A DNA stretch of 26,475 nucleotides from DATAPE01 sp034667525. Its GTDB lineage: Bacteria; Actinomycetota; CADDZG01; WHSQ01. The translations under genes and the position numbers were made by a program. Position 1 is the stretch's first letter; every line of letters begins with the position of its first letter. This document shows, piece by piece, positions 6,836-14,738 of this stretch. The DNA lies in NCBI GenBank assembly GCA_034667525.1, contig JAXDJO010000067.1:1-26475 (forward strand), in the 5' to 3' direction. The notes under the pieces were generated by a model. The model ran no database searches, was not told the origin of the DNA, and saw only the letters and a program-made list of their open reading frames with translations.

Positions 6836-8175
6836 ACCAAGATCGCCAGCACGTAGCCGACGATGAGAAGCGCTCCCACTGAAAGATGCAGGAGGATGTT
6901 CTGGCCCATGCCGGCCATCAGTTCGTAAGGGCTCTCGTAATAGGAATTGAGGCTTCGATACACCTTTACCGCAAACCAGAACGCCGGTAGCGCGATGAGT
7001 GTCCACGGTGTGAGGACACCGGTCAACGCGCCGACGAGGATGAGGAGCGCGGCGGCCGCCACCGACCCCACGTAACCCGCGACGATCGCGCTCTTTCCAA
7101 GTCGAACGACGATCGTCCGCTTCCCTGCTCTCTCGTCGGCGGGCCGGTCAGGCACCTGGTTGACGTAAAGCACGAGCATGATCAGCAGTCCCACAGGCAG
7201 GGATGCGTAAAAGGCCTCCCACGAGAAATGTCGGGCGACAACGAAGTAGCTCCCGAGGACCATGATCGGTCCGAAACCCAGCGCCACACAGATCTCACCA
7301 AATCCCCGATGGACCAGCCGCAAGGGGGGCCCCGTATAGAAAATCGATAAGAACAGACCGGCCGCGCCGATCCACATAAGTTCCCATCCCCGGGTTGCGG
7401 CGAGGAAGAGTCCGATCGCGATGCCGATCGCATAGCAAACGATAGAAGTTGTCTTCATCCCTCGCAGGCTGACCAGGCCATACTGGATCATCCGAGATCC
7501 GCCGCTGTACATCGTCGGGTTGACGTTGGCATTGTCGGCTCCGCTGGTGGAGTCAAAGACGTCGTTTGCGACGTTCAGGCCAAGATGGATCGCTGTGCCA
7601 CCGATGAGAGCGAGCAAGGCGACCCACCACGCCGAGTACCCGTTGGCGCGCGCGATAACGACGCCCAGCAGGATCGGCACGAATGTTGCCGTAAGAAACG
7701 GGACCCGCGTGGCCAGGAAGAACAACCAAGCAGCGGATAGCCGCGGCTTGACCGGCTCGGAACGCTCCTCGCTCAGCTTCTGCATGTAGCGGTGGCCCGC
7801 AGGCACGCTCCGTTCGCACAGCTCGAAGAACGACATGCGGTCTTCATCCCAGCCGTGAACGCGTGTTGGCTCGATGTGCAACGAGCCGTTGCTTTCGGTG
7901 ACCGTCCCCACGACATTGATGTAGCGCCGTTGGTCGTAGCCCACGCCCGGGTAAGGACGGACGCTGGAGAAGACGACGCCAACCGTCGCCCCTTGTTGCG
8001 GAGCTTCTGGCAGGCCCGGTGCATCCAGCCGGATCGTGCCCCGATCCTCATCGGCCCCGAAGCTGGTGGCGACGCTGATCGGATAGCCGCGTTCGTCCAC
8101 GAAGGACAGCACGGCCCGGGAGAACTGACCGATCTCTTGGAGCACGTTGGACTGTTGCACCGTCGACCGTGCCAT
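6832..8175 (-). CDS. FMN-barrel/UbiA fusion, MenA-like prenyltransferase
   Basis: This 447-aa protein has two parts. Residues 1-130 look like a pyridoxamine-phosphate-oxidase-type FMN split barrel (LSFVDERGYPISVATSFG, then GATVGVVFS and YINVVGTV). Residues 145-447 are a UbiA-family integral membrane prenyltransferase of about nine spans with both aspartate motifs, NDVFDSTSG (204-212) and DRPADERAGKRT (343-354), plus YTGPPLRL. The latter part most resembles MenA (dihydroxynaphthoate prenyltransferase), which makes the menaquinone precursor, but other UbiA activities are possible. Free-standing MenA is about 300 aa, so the extra N-terminal domain is a genuine fusion: no stop or plausible restart lies between. 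The ATG directly follows the TAG of the upstream split-barrel gene, so translation is probably coupled. Confidence 0.85.
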   Translation of the reverse strand: MARSTVQQSNVLQEIGQFSRAVLSFVDERGYPISVATSFGADEDRGTIRLDAPGLPEAPQQGATVGVVFSSVRPYPGVGYDQRRYINVVGTVTESNGSLHIEPTRVHGWDEDRMSFFELCERSVPAGHRYMQKLSEERSEPVKPRLSAAWLFFLATRVPFLTATFVPILLGVVIARANGYSAWWVALLALIGGTAIHLGLNVANDVFDSTSGADNANVNPTMYSGGSRMIQYGLVSLRGMKTTSIVCYAIGIAIGLFLAATRGWELMWIGAAGLFLSIFYTGPPLRLVHRGFGEICVALGFGPIMVLGSYFVVARHFSWEAFYASLPVGLLIMLVLYVNQVPDRPADERAGKRTIVVRLGKSAIVAGYVGSVAAAALLILVGALTGVLTPWTLIALPAFWFAVKVYRSLNSYYESPYELMAGMGQNILLHLSVGALLIVGYVLAILV

Positions 8176-8658
8176 CTATGCGGCCTCGTCGAGTGTGAAA
8201 ACCTCGGGCTGAGAGGTCGTCTCGCCGGTGGCCCACAGCAATGCCCGCCGGGGGGTGATCTCGATGACCGATCGCTCCCAGAAGAGCGGCATGGCGAACC
8301 GCTTCTTCACGAGGCTGCTGATGATGGGTTCCTTCTTGGTCCATAGCGGAAGGAGGCGCTCCCATCCCGAATGCAGGTCGTCTTCAACAATGACTGCGTC
8401 CCCCTGGATAGTGACGCAACGGAACGGCTCTACGGCAGCGGCTACAGGATCGGTGATCCCTACCGAGACGTGAGGATTCCGTTTGATGTGCTCCAGCTTC
8501 TTGGAAAACAGGACGCTGGATGTCATGTAGATCTTCTGTCCGTCGTAAAGGGGGATGAGCGGATAGCTGACCGGCTCGCCCCGTTGGTCCAGCACGGTCA
8601 GTTCGGCAACGAGGGCTGCGTCCAATAGCTCTTCGACCTCTCGCGGAAGTACACCCAT
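8176..8658 (-). CDS. Pyridoxamine 5'-phosphate oxidase-family FMN split-barrel protein
   Basis: The 160-aa protein starts MGVLPREVEELLDAALVAEL and shows the split-barrel pattern: a first strand LTVLDQRGEPVSYPLIPLYD, then KIYMTSSVLFSKKLEHIKRN and HVSVGITD, and a later strand VTIQGDAVIVED. Such proteins bind FMN, F420, heme or biliverdin and act as reductases or oxidases; the ligand cannot be told here. It lies immediately upstream of the FMN-barrel/prenyltransferase fusion with touching stop and start codons, implying a shared job in prenylquinone or flavin metabolism. ATG 8658 is preferred because it is preceded at 7 nt by TATCCT, suggesting a leaderless transcript; the frame is open further upstream. 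Confidence 0.8.
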   Translation of the reverse strand: MGVLPREVEELLDAALVAELTVLDQRGEPVSYPLIPLYDGQKIYMTSSVLFSKKLEHIKRNPHVSVGITDPVAAAVEPFRCVTIQGDAVIVEDDLHSGWERLLPLWTKKEPIISSLVKKRFAMPLFWERSVIEITPRRALLWATGETTSQPEVFTLDEAA

Positions 8659-8665
8659 GGCATCC

Positions 8666-8671
8666 AGGATA
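8666..8671 (-). promoter_or_regulatory. Candidate leaderless -10 box
   Basis: On the minus strand TATCCT ends 7 nt before the ATG at 8658, the spacing expected when transcription starts at or next to the start codon. No clear -35 box is seen. Confidence 0.35.
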
Positions 8672-8714
8672 GTCGCAGGAGATCCACAGCCAGACGGCGA
8701 CACCTCTAGGATTC

Positions 8715-9494
8715 GTGCGCGTGGAGCCGAGTTCGTTGCTGGATGTCGCTATTGAGGCCGCCCGGCGGGCGGGTGCGCTGCTGACAGAGCGCTTCGGGTC
8801 ACCCGCGAGGGGGGTCCAATCGAAGTCGACGCCCACGGATCCTGTCAGCGACGCGGATCGTGACGCCGAGGCTCTGATCCTCGAGCTGATCAGATCTCGT
8901 CGCGCCGGCGATGGAGTGGTCACGGAGGAAGGCGCGGGGCGAGATGGGGAGTCGGAGCACACCTGGGTGGTGGATCCGCTGGACGGCACCGTCAACTTTC
9001 TCTTTGGCATCCCGGTGTGGTCGGTGAGCATCGCGGTCGAAGATCGGCAGGGAGCGGTGGCGGGCGTGGTCTTCGATCCGAACCGTGAGGAGATATTCAC
9101 TGCGATGCGCGGCCAAGGCGCCCTGCTGAACGACCAACCGATCCATGTCAGCTCCCGCCGGGATCTCTCCCACGCTCTCGTCGGTACCGGCTTTGCCTAT
9201 GACTCGCGGGCGAGAAAGATCCAAGCCGGATTGGTCTCACGGGTTCTGCCGAAGGTGCGCGACATCCGTCGCTCCGGCTCCGCTGCGCTTGATCTCGCCG
9301 CGGTTGCCTGCGGGCGGCTCGATGCCTTCTATGAGGCCCCCATGGAGCGGTGGGACCGGGCGGCGGGAGTCCTGCTGATACGTGAAGCCGGAGGCGTTGT
9401 CACCGAATTGGAGGCACCTTTGGGGCTTTCTCCGGGGGTGGTCGCCGCCGGTCCCCGAGTGCACGGCGCGCTGGCCTCTTTAGTAGCCTCTTGA
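8715..9494 (+). CDS. Inositol monophosphatase-family phosphatase
   Basis: The 259-aa protein has the full set of IMPase-family metal-site motifs: TEEG (70-73), VDPLDGTVNF (86-95) and WDRAAGVLLIREAGG (213-227). Members remove phosphate from myo-inositol-1-phosphate, histidinol phosphate, fructose-1,6-bisphosphate or related substrates; nothing here fixes the substrate. The start is either GTG 8715 or GTG 8721. The second sits 8 nt after a TAGGAT hexamer (8707-8712), compatible with leaderless transcription. It is divergent from the split-barrel/prenyltransferase operon across about 60 bp and is followed after 3 nt by the methyltransferase gene, probably as one operon. Confidence 0.9.
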   Translation: MRVEPSSLLDVAIEAARRAGALLTERFGSPARGVQSKSTPTDPVSDADRDAEALILELIRSRRAGDGVVTEEGAGRDGESEHTWVVDPLDGTVNFLFGIPVWSVSIAVEDRQGAVAGVVFDPNREEIFTAMRGQGALLNDQPIHVSSRRDLSHALVGTGFAYDSRARKIQAGLVSRVLPKVRDIRRSGSAALDLAAVACGRLDAFYEAPMERWDRAAGVLLIREAGGVVTELEAPLGLSPGVVAAGPRVHGALASLVAS

Positions 9495-9497
9495 GTC

Positions 9498-10145
9498 ATG
9501 GACATCGTTGACCCGGCGATCGAGAGATACCTCCGCTCCCTCAGTTCGGGAGATGACGAGCCGGTTCTGCTCGAGATGGAAGCCCTGGCCGAAGCCGAAG
9601 ACTTCCCCATCATTGGGCGGCTCTGCGGCCGCGTCCTCGAGGTTCTGGCGCGCTCGATAGGGGCCCAGCGCGTCTTTGAGATGGGCTCGGGCTTCGGCTA
9701 TTCGGCGTACTGGTTCTCCCGTGCGGTCGGCTCGAGCGGCGAGGTGCTCCTCACGGATATGGATCCGGACAACGAGCGCAAGGCGTTGGACTTTCTCGGA
9801 AGGGCGGGGTTGGACGCTCCGATCGAGTACCACGTCGGAGACGCGTTCGATGCTTTTGGGAAGGCTAAGGGCGACTTCGACATCGTCTATTGCGATATCG
9901 ACAAGCACGGCTATCCGAGGGCGTGGAAGGAGGGCCGGACCAAGGTCCGTCTCGGCGGCTACTACATCTGCGACAACATGCTGTGGTCGGGCCGGGTCAC
10001 GGACGACCCCGGTGTCGCCGATGAACGGTCCGAATTGACGGAAGCCATCAAGCAGACCAACGAGGCCATCGCCTCAGACCCCGCGTTTCGGTCGTTCATC
10101 GTGCCGCTGCGAGATGGAGTGGTCGTCGCATTGCGCATAGCCTGA
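9498..10145 (+). CDS. SAM-dependent O-methyltransferase
   Basis: The 215-aa protein belongs to the class I methyltransferases of the catechol/caffeoyl-CoA O-methyltransferase type. Motif I is VFEMGSGFGYSAYW (59-72), the acidic residue after the second strand is in LLTDMDP, and the metal-site region reads IVYCDIDKHGYP (129-140) followed by YYICDNMLWSG. The C-terminal RDGVVVALRIA strand is also typical. Start ATG 9498 is 3 nt after the stop of the phosphatase gene, so the pair is likely cotranscribed. A small-molecule hydroxyl acceptor is expected, but the substrate is unknown. Confidence 0.87.
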   Translation: MDIVDPAIERYLRSLSSGDDEPVLLEMEALAEAEDFPIIGRLCGRVLEVLARSIGAQRVFEMGSGFGYSAYWFSRAVGSSGEVLLTDMDPDNERKALDFLGRAGLDAPIEYHVGDAFDAFGKAKGDFDIVYCDIDKHGYPRAWKEGRTKVRLGGYYICDNMLWSGRVTDDPGVADERSELTEAIKQTNEAIASDPAFRSFIVPLRDGVVVALRIA

Positions 10146-10170
10146 AGCGGGCCGGGATTATCTGGCCACG

Positions 10171-10197
10171 GGGGTCGGTTAACACCTCTGCGACCCC
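10171..10197 (+). other. Inverted repeat ahead of the ABC exporter gene
   Basis: GGGGTC and GACCCC are separated by 15 nt in the 76-bp gap between the methyltransferase and ABC exporter genes. It could be a transcriptional attenuator or weak terminator; there is no T-tract. Confidence 0.25.
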
Positions 10198-10221
10198 TGG
10201 GAGTAACGAAGGAGGCATCGA

Positions 10222-12141
10222 CTGGCTCGTCGCGCCCACGGCCTCATAGGCCCCGACATCCCGGAAAGACCCGCTAGGCCGGGCACTTTCCGCCGCATCG
10301 CAGGAACCTTCCGGCCCTATCGGCGGCAGGTCACCTTCGTCGCCGTATTGATCCTGGTCACATCCGCGATCGGTTTGATCAACCCCCTTCTCCTGAAGGT
10401 GGTCACTACCGACGTCATCCTGGGCAAGGGCACCACTTCCGCTCGGCTCCATCTGTTGGTTCTGATCGTGATTGTCATGATCTTGAGCCCGATTCTGAAC
10501 GGCGCCCTCGGACTGTGGCAGACATACACGAACAACGTCGTGGGTCAGAACGTGATGCGAGACCTACGAAACGCCCTTTATACGCACCTGCAGCACATGC
10601 CCCTCCGCTTCTTCACCTCGACTCGAACGGGTGAGATCCAGTCGCGTCTCTCGAACGATGTAGGCGGTGTGCAGTCGGTCTTGACCGACACGGCTTCGGG
10701 GATCCTCGCCAACGTGACCACTGTGCTCTCCACGGTCGTCGCCATGGCGATCCTGAGCTGGCAGCTCACGGTGCTGTCACTGGCGATCCTCCCTATCTTC
10801 TTGATGCTCAGCCGCAAGGTGGGAAGGGTTCGACGGGAGGTCTCCGGCCTGACGCAGGAATCGCTGGCCGACCTCACCGCGATCATGCAAGAGACGCTTT
10901 CGGTATCGGGCATCTTGCTGTCGAAGGCCTTCGGCCGGCAGGCCTATGAGATCGAGCGCTTCCAGAAAGAGAATCGCCGCCTTTCAGAGCTCGAGATCAA
11001 ACAGACCATGGTGGGGCGGGGTTTCTTCTCACTCGTCCAGATCTTCTTCTCGATCACACCCGCGTTCGTGTATCTGCTCGGGGGCTATCTGCTCTTGCGG
11101 GGGCACTACTCGGGGAGCCCCGCAAACCTTGCCGGAACGATCGTGACGTTCACGACGCTCCAGAGCCGCCTCTTCTTCCCGATGGGACAGCTCCTGAACG
11201 TCAATGTCGAGATCCAGTCCTCGTTGGCCCTCTTCGATCGCATCTTCGAATACCTGGATCTCGAGCGCGAGATCATCGACCGCGACGGTGCTCTCGAGCT
11301 GCAGCCGTCTGAGGTGAGAGGCGAAGTCCGATTGCGCGATGTGTGGTTCCGTTACGAGCGCTCGATCCCCGGCGAAGAAGAGCGGTTGTGGACGATCGCA
11401 GGAGTGGACTTCACCGCCCAGCCGGGCGAGCTCGTGGCTCTCGTGGGGCCCTCAGGGGCCGGGAAGACGACGCTGACCTACATCATCCCGCGCCTCTACG
11501 ACGTCCATCGCGGCAGTGCCGAGATCGATGGGATCGACGTTCGCGACATCCGCTTGGAGTCGCTGGGCGAGATCATCGGGATGGTGACCCAGGAGACATA
11601 CCTCTTCAACACGACGGTCGGCGACAACCTGCGGTACGGCAATCCCGATGCCACCGATGCCGAGATCGACGCTGCGGCCAAGGCCGCTCACATATACGAC
11701 CGAATCATGGAGATGCCCGATGGTTTCGCCACGGTCACCGGCGAACGTGGGTACCGGATGTCCGGAGGCGAGAAGCAGAGGCTGGCGATCGCCCGGGTGA
11801 TCCTCAAAGATCCCCGCGTGCTGATCCTCGATGAAGCAACTAGCGCGCTGGACACTCACTCCGAACGTCTCGTGCAAGAAGCTTTGACACCGCTTATGGC
11901 TGGCAGGACCACCATTGCGATCGCCCACAGGTTATCGACGATCCTCGCTGCCGACACGATCCTCTATCTCGACAAGGGCCGCATCATCGAGCGCGGCTCC
12001 CATTCCGAATTGCTGGCGCGTAGCGGAGCCTACGCCGCCCTCTATCACGAGCAGTTCTCTGACGGCACTGTCGAAACGCGATGTGAGGACGGATTGGTGC
12101 TCACCTCTGGAGAGGTCGTTCCGGAGTTGGAAGCGTCGTGA
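10222..12141 (+). CDS. ABC exporter, fused permease-ATPase; apparent CTG start
   Basis: The 639-aa half-transporter has a six-helix type IV exporter domain (about 40-330) and a nucleotide-binding domain: Walker A GPSGAGKTT (409-417), Q-loop in GMVTQETYLF, signature MSGGEKQR (513-520), Walker B VLILDEATSALD (533-544) and H-loop IAHRLST (H569). It would export lipids, drugs or peptides as a dimer. The N-terminal GTFRRIAGTFRPYRRQVTF, typical of such exporters, lies upstream of the first TTG (10348). After the in-frame TAA at 10204 there is no ATG, GTG or TTG before 10348, whereas CTG at 10222 follows an AAGGAGG by 6 nt. CTG initiation is therefore inferred. The gene overlaps the next by 4 bp. 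Confidence 0.92.
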   Translation: MARRAHGLIGPDIPERPARPGTFRRIAGTFRPYRRQVTFVAVLILVTSAIGLINPLLLKVVTTDVILGKGTTSARLHLLVLIVIVMILSPILNGALGLWQTYTNNVVGQNVMRDLRNALYTHLQHMPLRFFTSTRTGEIQSRLSNDVGGVQSVLTDTASGILANVTTVLSTVVAMAILSWQLTVLSLAILPIFLMLSRKVGRVRREVSGLTQESLADLTAIMQETLSVSGILLSKAFGRQAYEIERFQKENRRLSELEIKQTMVGRGFFSLVQIFFSITPAFVYLLGGYLLLRGHYSGSPANLAGTIVTFTTLQSRLFFPMGQLLNVNVEIQSSLALFDRIFEYLDLEREIIDRDGALELQPSEVRGEVRLRDVWFRYERSIPGEEERLWTIAGVDFTAQPGELVALVGPSGAGKTTLTYIIPRLYDVHRGSAEIDGIDVRDIRLESLGEIIGMVTQETYLFNTTVGDNLRYGNPDATDAEIDAAAKAAHIYDRIMEMPDGFATVTGERGYRMSGGEKQRLAIARVILKDPRVLILDEATSALDTHSERLVQEALTPLMAGRTTIAIAHRLSTILAADTILYLDKGRIIERGSHSELLARSGAYAALYHEQFSDGTVETRCEDGLVLTSGEVVPELEAS

Positions 12142-12905
12142 AGATCGCCGGCAAGACTGCACTGGTCACGGGCGGAGCGTCCGGGCTCGGGCTGGCCGCC
12201 GTCAGGACACTGGTGGCCGCGGGATGCAACGTCGTGATCGTTGATCTCCCCGATTCTGATGGAGAAGTGGTCGCGAAAGAGCTCGGCGGGCGAACCCGAT
12301 TCTCTGCAGCCGACGTTACCGATGAAGCCGGCGTGCGTGCGGCGGTCGATTCGGCCCTGGCAAGCTTCGAAAGGCTGCACATCGTTGTCAACTGCGCGGG
12401 AGTGGGATGGGCGGGCCGCGTACTTGATCGGAACGGTGAGCCACTCGACCTCGAGCGCTTCGCGGCGGTGGTTCGCATCAACCTGATCGGCACATTCAAC
12501 GTGCTGCGCCTGGCGGTTGCGGCCGTCGCCTCGAACGAACCTGAAGAGGGCGAGAGGGGAGTGATCGTCAACACGGCGAGCATCGCGGCGTTCGACGGTC
12601 AGATCGGACAGGCCGCCTACTCCGCCTCCAAGGGGGGGATCGTAGGGATGACACTGCCGGTAGCCCGCGATCTGGCCTCCAAGCTGATTCGCTGCGTGGC
12701 CATCGCGCCGGGAACCTTTGATACGCCCATGCTCGCAGGGCTACCCGAGGAAGCCCGCAGACAACTGGGCGAGGCGATACCTCACCCCCACAGGTTGGGC
12801 CGGCCCGAGGAATTCGCGGCTCTGGTCCGTCACATCGTGGAGAACCCGATGTTGAACGGCGAAGTCATCCGACTGGACGGTGCCCTCCGGATGGCGCCTC
12901 GATAA
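12138..12905 (+). CDS. Short-chain dehydrogenase, HSD10 / 3-hydroxyacyl-CoA dehydrogenase type 2-like
   Basis: The 255-aa SDR has the NAD-binding TGGASGLG (11-18), the NCAG strand (85-88), the catalytic S148, Y161 and K165 (YSASKGG), and IAPGTFDTPM. The extended matches NTASIAAFDGQIGQAAYSAS, GMTLPVARDLA and NGEVIRLDGALRMAP are characteristic of type-2 3-hydroxyacyl-CoA dehydrogenase (human HSD17B10-like) proteins, which oxidise 3-hydroxyacyl-CoAs and hydroxysteroids. In bacteria the likely role is fatty-acid or branched-chain amino-acid breakdown. Its GTG overlaps the exporter stop (GTGA), so the two are translationally coupled, an unexpected partnership. A hairpin terminator lies downstream. 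Confidence 0.9.
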   Translation: MKIAGKTALVTGGASGLGLAAVRTLVAAGCNVVIVDLPDSDGEVVAKELGGRTRFSAADVTDEAGVRAAVDSALASFERLHIVVNCAGVGWAGRVLDRNGEPLDLERFAAVVRINLIGTFNVLRLAVAAVASNEPEEGERGVIVNTASIAAFDGQIGQAAYSASKGGIVGMTLPVARDLASKLIRCVAIAPGTFDTPMLAGLPEEARRQLGEAIPHPHRLGRPEEFAALVRHIVENPMLNGEVIRLDGALRMAPR

Positions 12906-12912
12906 GCAGGGC

Positions 12913-12937
12913 AAAAAAAGAGCCCCAGCGGGGCTTT
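12913..12937 (-). terminator. Rho-independent terminator, probably bidirectional
   Basis: AGCCCC-AGC-GGGGCT forms a strong 6-bp stem. On the minus strand it is followed by a run of seven T residues (the plus-strand A-run at 12913-12919), a textbook terminator for the 90-aa minus-strand gene. On the plus strand only TTTGATCTT follows, so it may act more weakly after the dehydrogenase gene. Confidence 0.75.
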
Positions 12938-12941
12938 GATC

Positions 12942-13214
12942 TTAGGTAGAGGCTGAGTCGAACTCGACGATGTGGAGATCGGCGCCTTCCGTCAGCTCCT
13001 TATCGAGCTCCCTCCACTCCTTCTCGGCCCACCGCAGCTTTTCGACTGCGGCCGCCAGGTCCAGAAAATGGACCGGAACGATGGAGGCCCGAGGCCGGAG
13101 ATAGGCGTCTCCGATCAGTGCATCCAACTCCCGCCGGGCTTCTACCAACCGGGCGTGGATGAGCGCAAGTCGCTCGCCCTGCTCAGCACTGTAGTGAGAT
13201 GGGTTTCTATCCAG
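12942..13214 (-). CDS. Small hypothetical helical protein; apparent CTG start
   Basis: I do not recognise the family. The 90-aa product reads DRNPSHYSAEQGERLALIHA, then VEARRELDALIGDAYLRPRA, VPVHFLDLAAAVEKLRWAEK and EWRELDKELTEG, predicted as charged helices, soluble and cytoplasmic. A TTG at 13148 would shorten it, but the good helical sequence extends upstream, where the only candidate initiator is CTG 13214, preceded by GGAGG with 8 nt spacing. No ATG, GTG or TTG exists between 13148 and the upstream in-frame stop at 13277. Either CTG is used or the gene has lost its 5' end. It ends at a strong terminator and is divergent from tldD. Confidence 0.6.
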   Translation of the reverse strand: MDRNPSHYSAEQGERLALIHARLVEARRELDALIGDAYLRPRASIVPVHFLDLAAAVEKLRWAEKEWRELDKELTEGADLHIVEFDSAST

Positions 13215-13298
13215 GGCGGCTTCCTCCGGTCGCGTGTTGTGAAAGGTCGTTTTGCTCCGACTGCTTGCGATATCTCACAGTACTCGTTGGCCGCCCAT

Positions 13299-13310
13299 TG
13301 CACAAGTGCA
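13299..13310. promoter_or_regulatory. Palindrome TGCACAAGTGCA in the tldD upstream region
   Basis: A 5-2-5 palindrome lies between the divergent 90-aa gene and tldD. It has the size of an operator half-site pair, but no regulator is indicated. Confidence 0.2.
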
Positions 13311-13337
13311 CTAGCGGGGTAGTAGTGACCTTGGCCG

Positions 13338-13343
13338 TATCCT
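13338..13343 (+). promoter_or_regulatory. Candidate -10 box for tldD
   Basis: TATCCT is located 9 nt before the tldD ATG, which has no Shine-Dalgarno sequence. This fits a leaderless or near-leaderless transcript. No -35 match is seen. Confidence 0.35.
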
Positions 13344-13352
13344 CCACGCTCG

Positions 13353-14738
13353 ATGCTTGATGACGCCACGGTGAAGAAGGTACTGGCCGAAGCCCTCGCG
13401 CGCGGAGGCGACCTGGCGGAGATCTTCGTGGAGGACAGAATCTCTACCGCGCTGCGTATGGAGGATTCCAGGGTCGAGGATGTCGTCTCTGGCAAGGAGA
13501 TCGGAGCGGGCATCCGCGTCATGTCAGGCGACAGTGCGTCGTATGCATACACGAATCTCTTGACTTCTGATGCGTTGCTCGAGGCGGCGCGCGCGGCGCG
13601 GGCGGGATTGCGCGCGGGCAGCCCTGGAACACCGTTGGATCTTCGGTCCGTGGAAACGACACTGGTTCATCCGGTTGCTCGACGGCCCGAGTCGGTGGGG
13701 GCCGGCGAGAAGGTCGCCGCCCTTAAGGCTGCCGACGATGCCGCGCGCTCCGCCGGTGCAGAAGTGCGCCAGGTTATCGTCTCTTATGCTGATGTACGGC
13801 AGCGGGTGTTGGTGGCGTCTTCGGACGGCCGCCGAACCGAGGACGACCGCACCCGCGTCAGATTTGTCGTGCAGGTCGTTGCGAACAAGGACGGCCGCAT
13901 CGCCACCGGTTTCTCAGGGCCGGGCCACTCCGGCGGCTTTGAGCTGTTGGATTCGCGGCCCCCTGCGGAGACGGCCACCATCGCAGCACGGAAAGCGATC
14001 CAGATGGTGGATGCGCAGCCTTCACCGGCGGGTGAGTTTCCCGTGATCCTCGCCCCGGGTGCAGGCGGCGTCCTCATCCACGAAGCCTGCGGACATGGCC
14101 TCGAAGCAGACACGTTGGTAAAGCACGCAAGTGTGTACGCGGATCGAACCGGCGAGCGCTTCGGATCCGAATCCGTCACGATCGTTGACGATGGAACCGA
14201 TCCCGGGGCATGGGGTTCCCTTGGCATCGACGATGAGGGAACTCCGGCGCAGCGCAACGTCTTGTTCGATCATGGGATCCTCACCGGTCACATGAGTGAC
14301 CGGCTGTCGGCTGCCAAGATCAAGCATCCGCCAACGGGAAACGGACGCAGACAGTCGTATGCGCATCTGCCGATCGTGCGGATGACCAATACCTATCTGT
14401 TGCCCGGGCCCGACGACCGCGATGAGATCTTTCGTTCCGTCAAGCGCGGTGTCTACGCTGCGGCCTTCGCAGGCGGTGAAGTTAATCCTGCGACCGGTAA
14501 CTTCGTTTTCGGGATGTCAGAGGCATACATGGTCCTGGATGGCGAGATCGCCCATCCGATCAAGGGAGCCAACCTGATCGGAAATGGCCCCCAGGTGCTG
14601 AATGTCATCGACGCGGTAGCCGCCGATTTTGATCACTGGGAAGGCGTGTGCGGCAAGGACGGACAGTACGCACCGGTGAGCAACGGGATCCCGACCGTTC
14701 TGTTGGGCAAGATGACAGTGGGGGGGACCGAAGCATGA
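13353..14738 (+). CDS. tldD: Metalloprotease TldD
   Basis: The 461-aa protein is the catalytic subunit of the TldD/TldE metalloprotease, which in other bacteria degrades flexible peptides (microcin B17 maturation, CcdA degradation). The zinc motif HEACGHGLEAD (H243, E244, H248; HExxxH) and the C-terminal GVCGKDGQ cysteine region that completes the site are present, as are GTPAQRNVLFDHGILTG and the GNGRRQSYAHLP segment. Length is normal. ATG 13353 starts MLDDATVKKVLAEALARGGD. The stop overlaps the tldE ATG (ATGA), consistent with an obligate heterodimer made in equal amounts. No dedicated peptide substrate gene is evident nearby. Confidence 0.95.
   Translation: MLDDATVKKVLAEALARGGDLAEIFVEDRISTALRMEDSRVEDVVSGKEIGAGIRVMSGDSASYAYTNLLTSDALLEAARAARAGLRAGSPGTPLDLRSVETTLVHPVARRPESVGAGEKVAALKAADDAARSAGAEVRQVIVSYADVRQRVLVASSDGRRTEDDRTRVRFVVQVVANKDGRIATGFSGPGHSGGFELLDSRPPAETATIAARKAIQMVDAQPSPAGEFPVILAPGAGGVLIHEACGHGLEADTLVKHASVYADRTGERFGSESVTIVDDGTDPGAWGSLGIDDEGTPAQRNVLFDHGILTGHMSDRLSAAKIKHPPTGNGRRQSYAHLPIVRMTNTYLLPGPDDRDEIFRSVKRGVYAAAFAGGEVNPATGNFVFGMSEAYMVLDGEIAHPIKGANLIGNGPQVLNVIDAVAADFDHWEGVCGKDGQYAPVSNGIPTVLLGKMTVGGTEA

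Noticed and set aside
14648..14734. Longer N-terminus of TldE
   Set aside because: The extra residues are a shadow of the tldD 3' end; the overlapping ATGA start matches the family.
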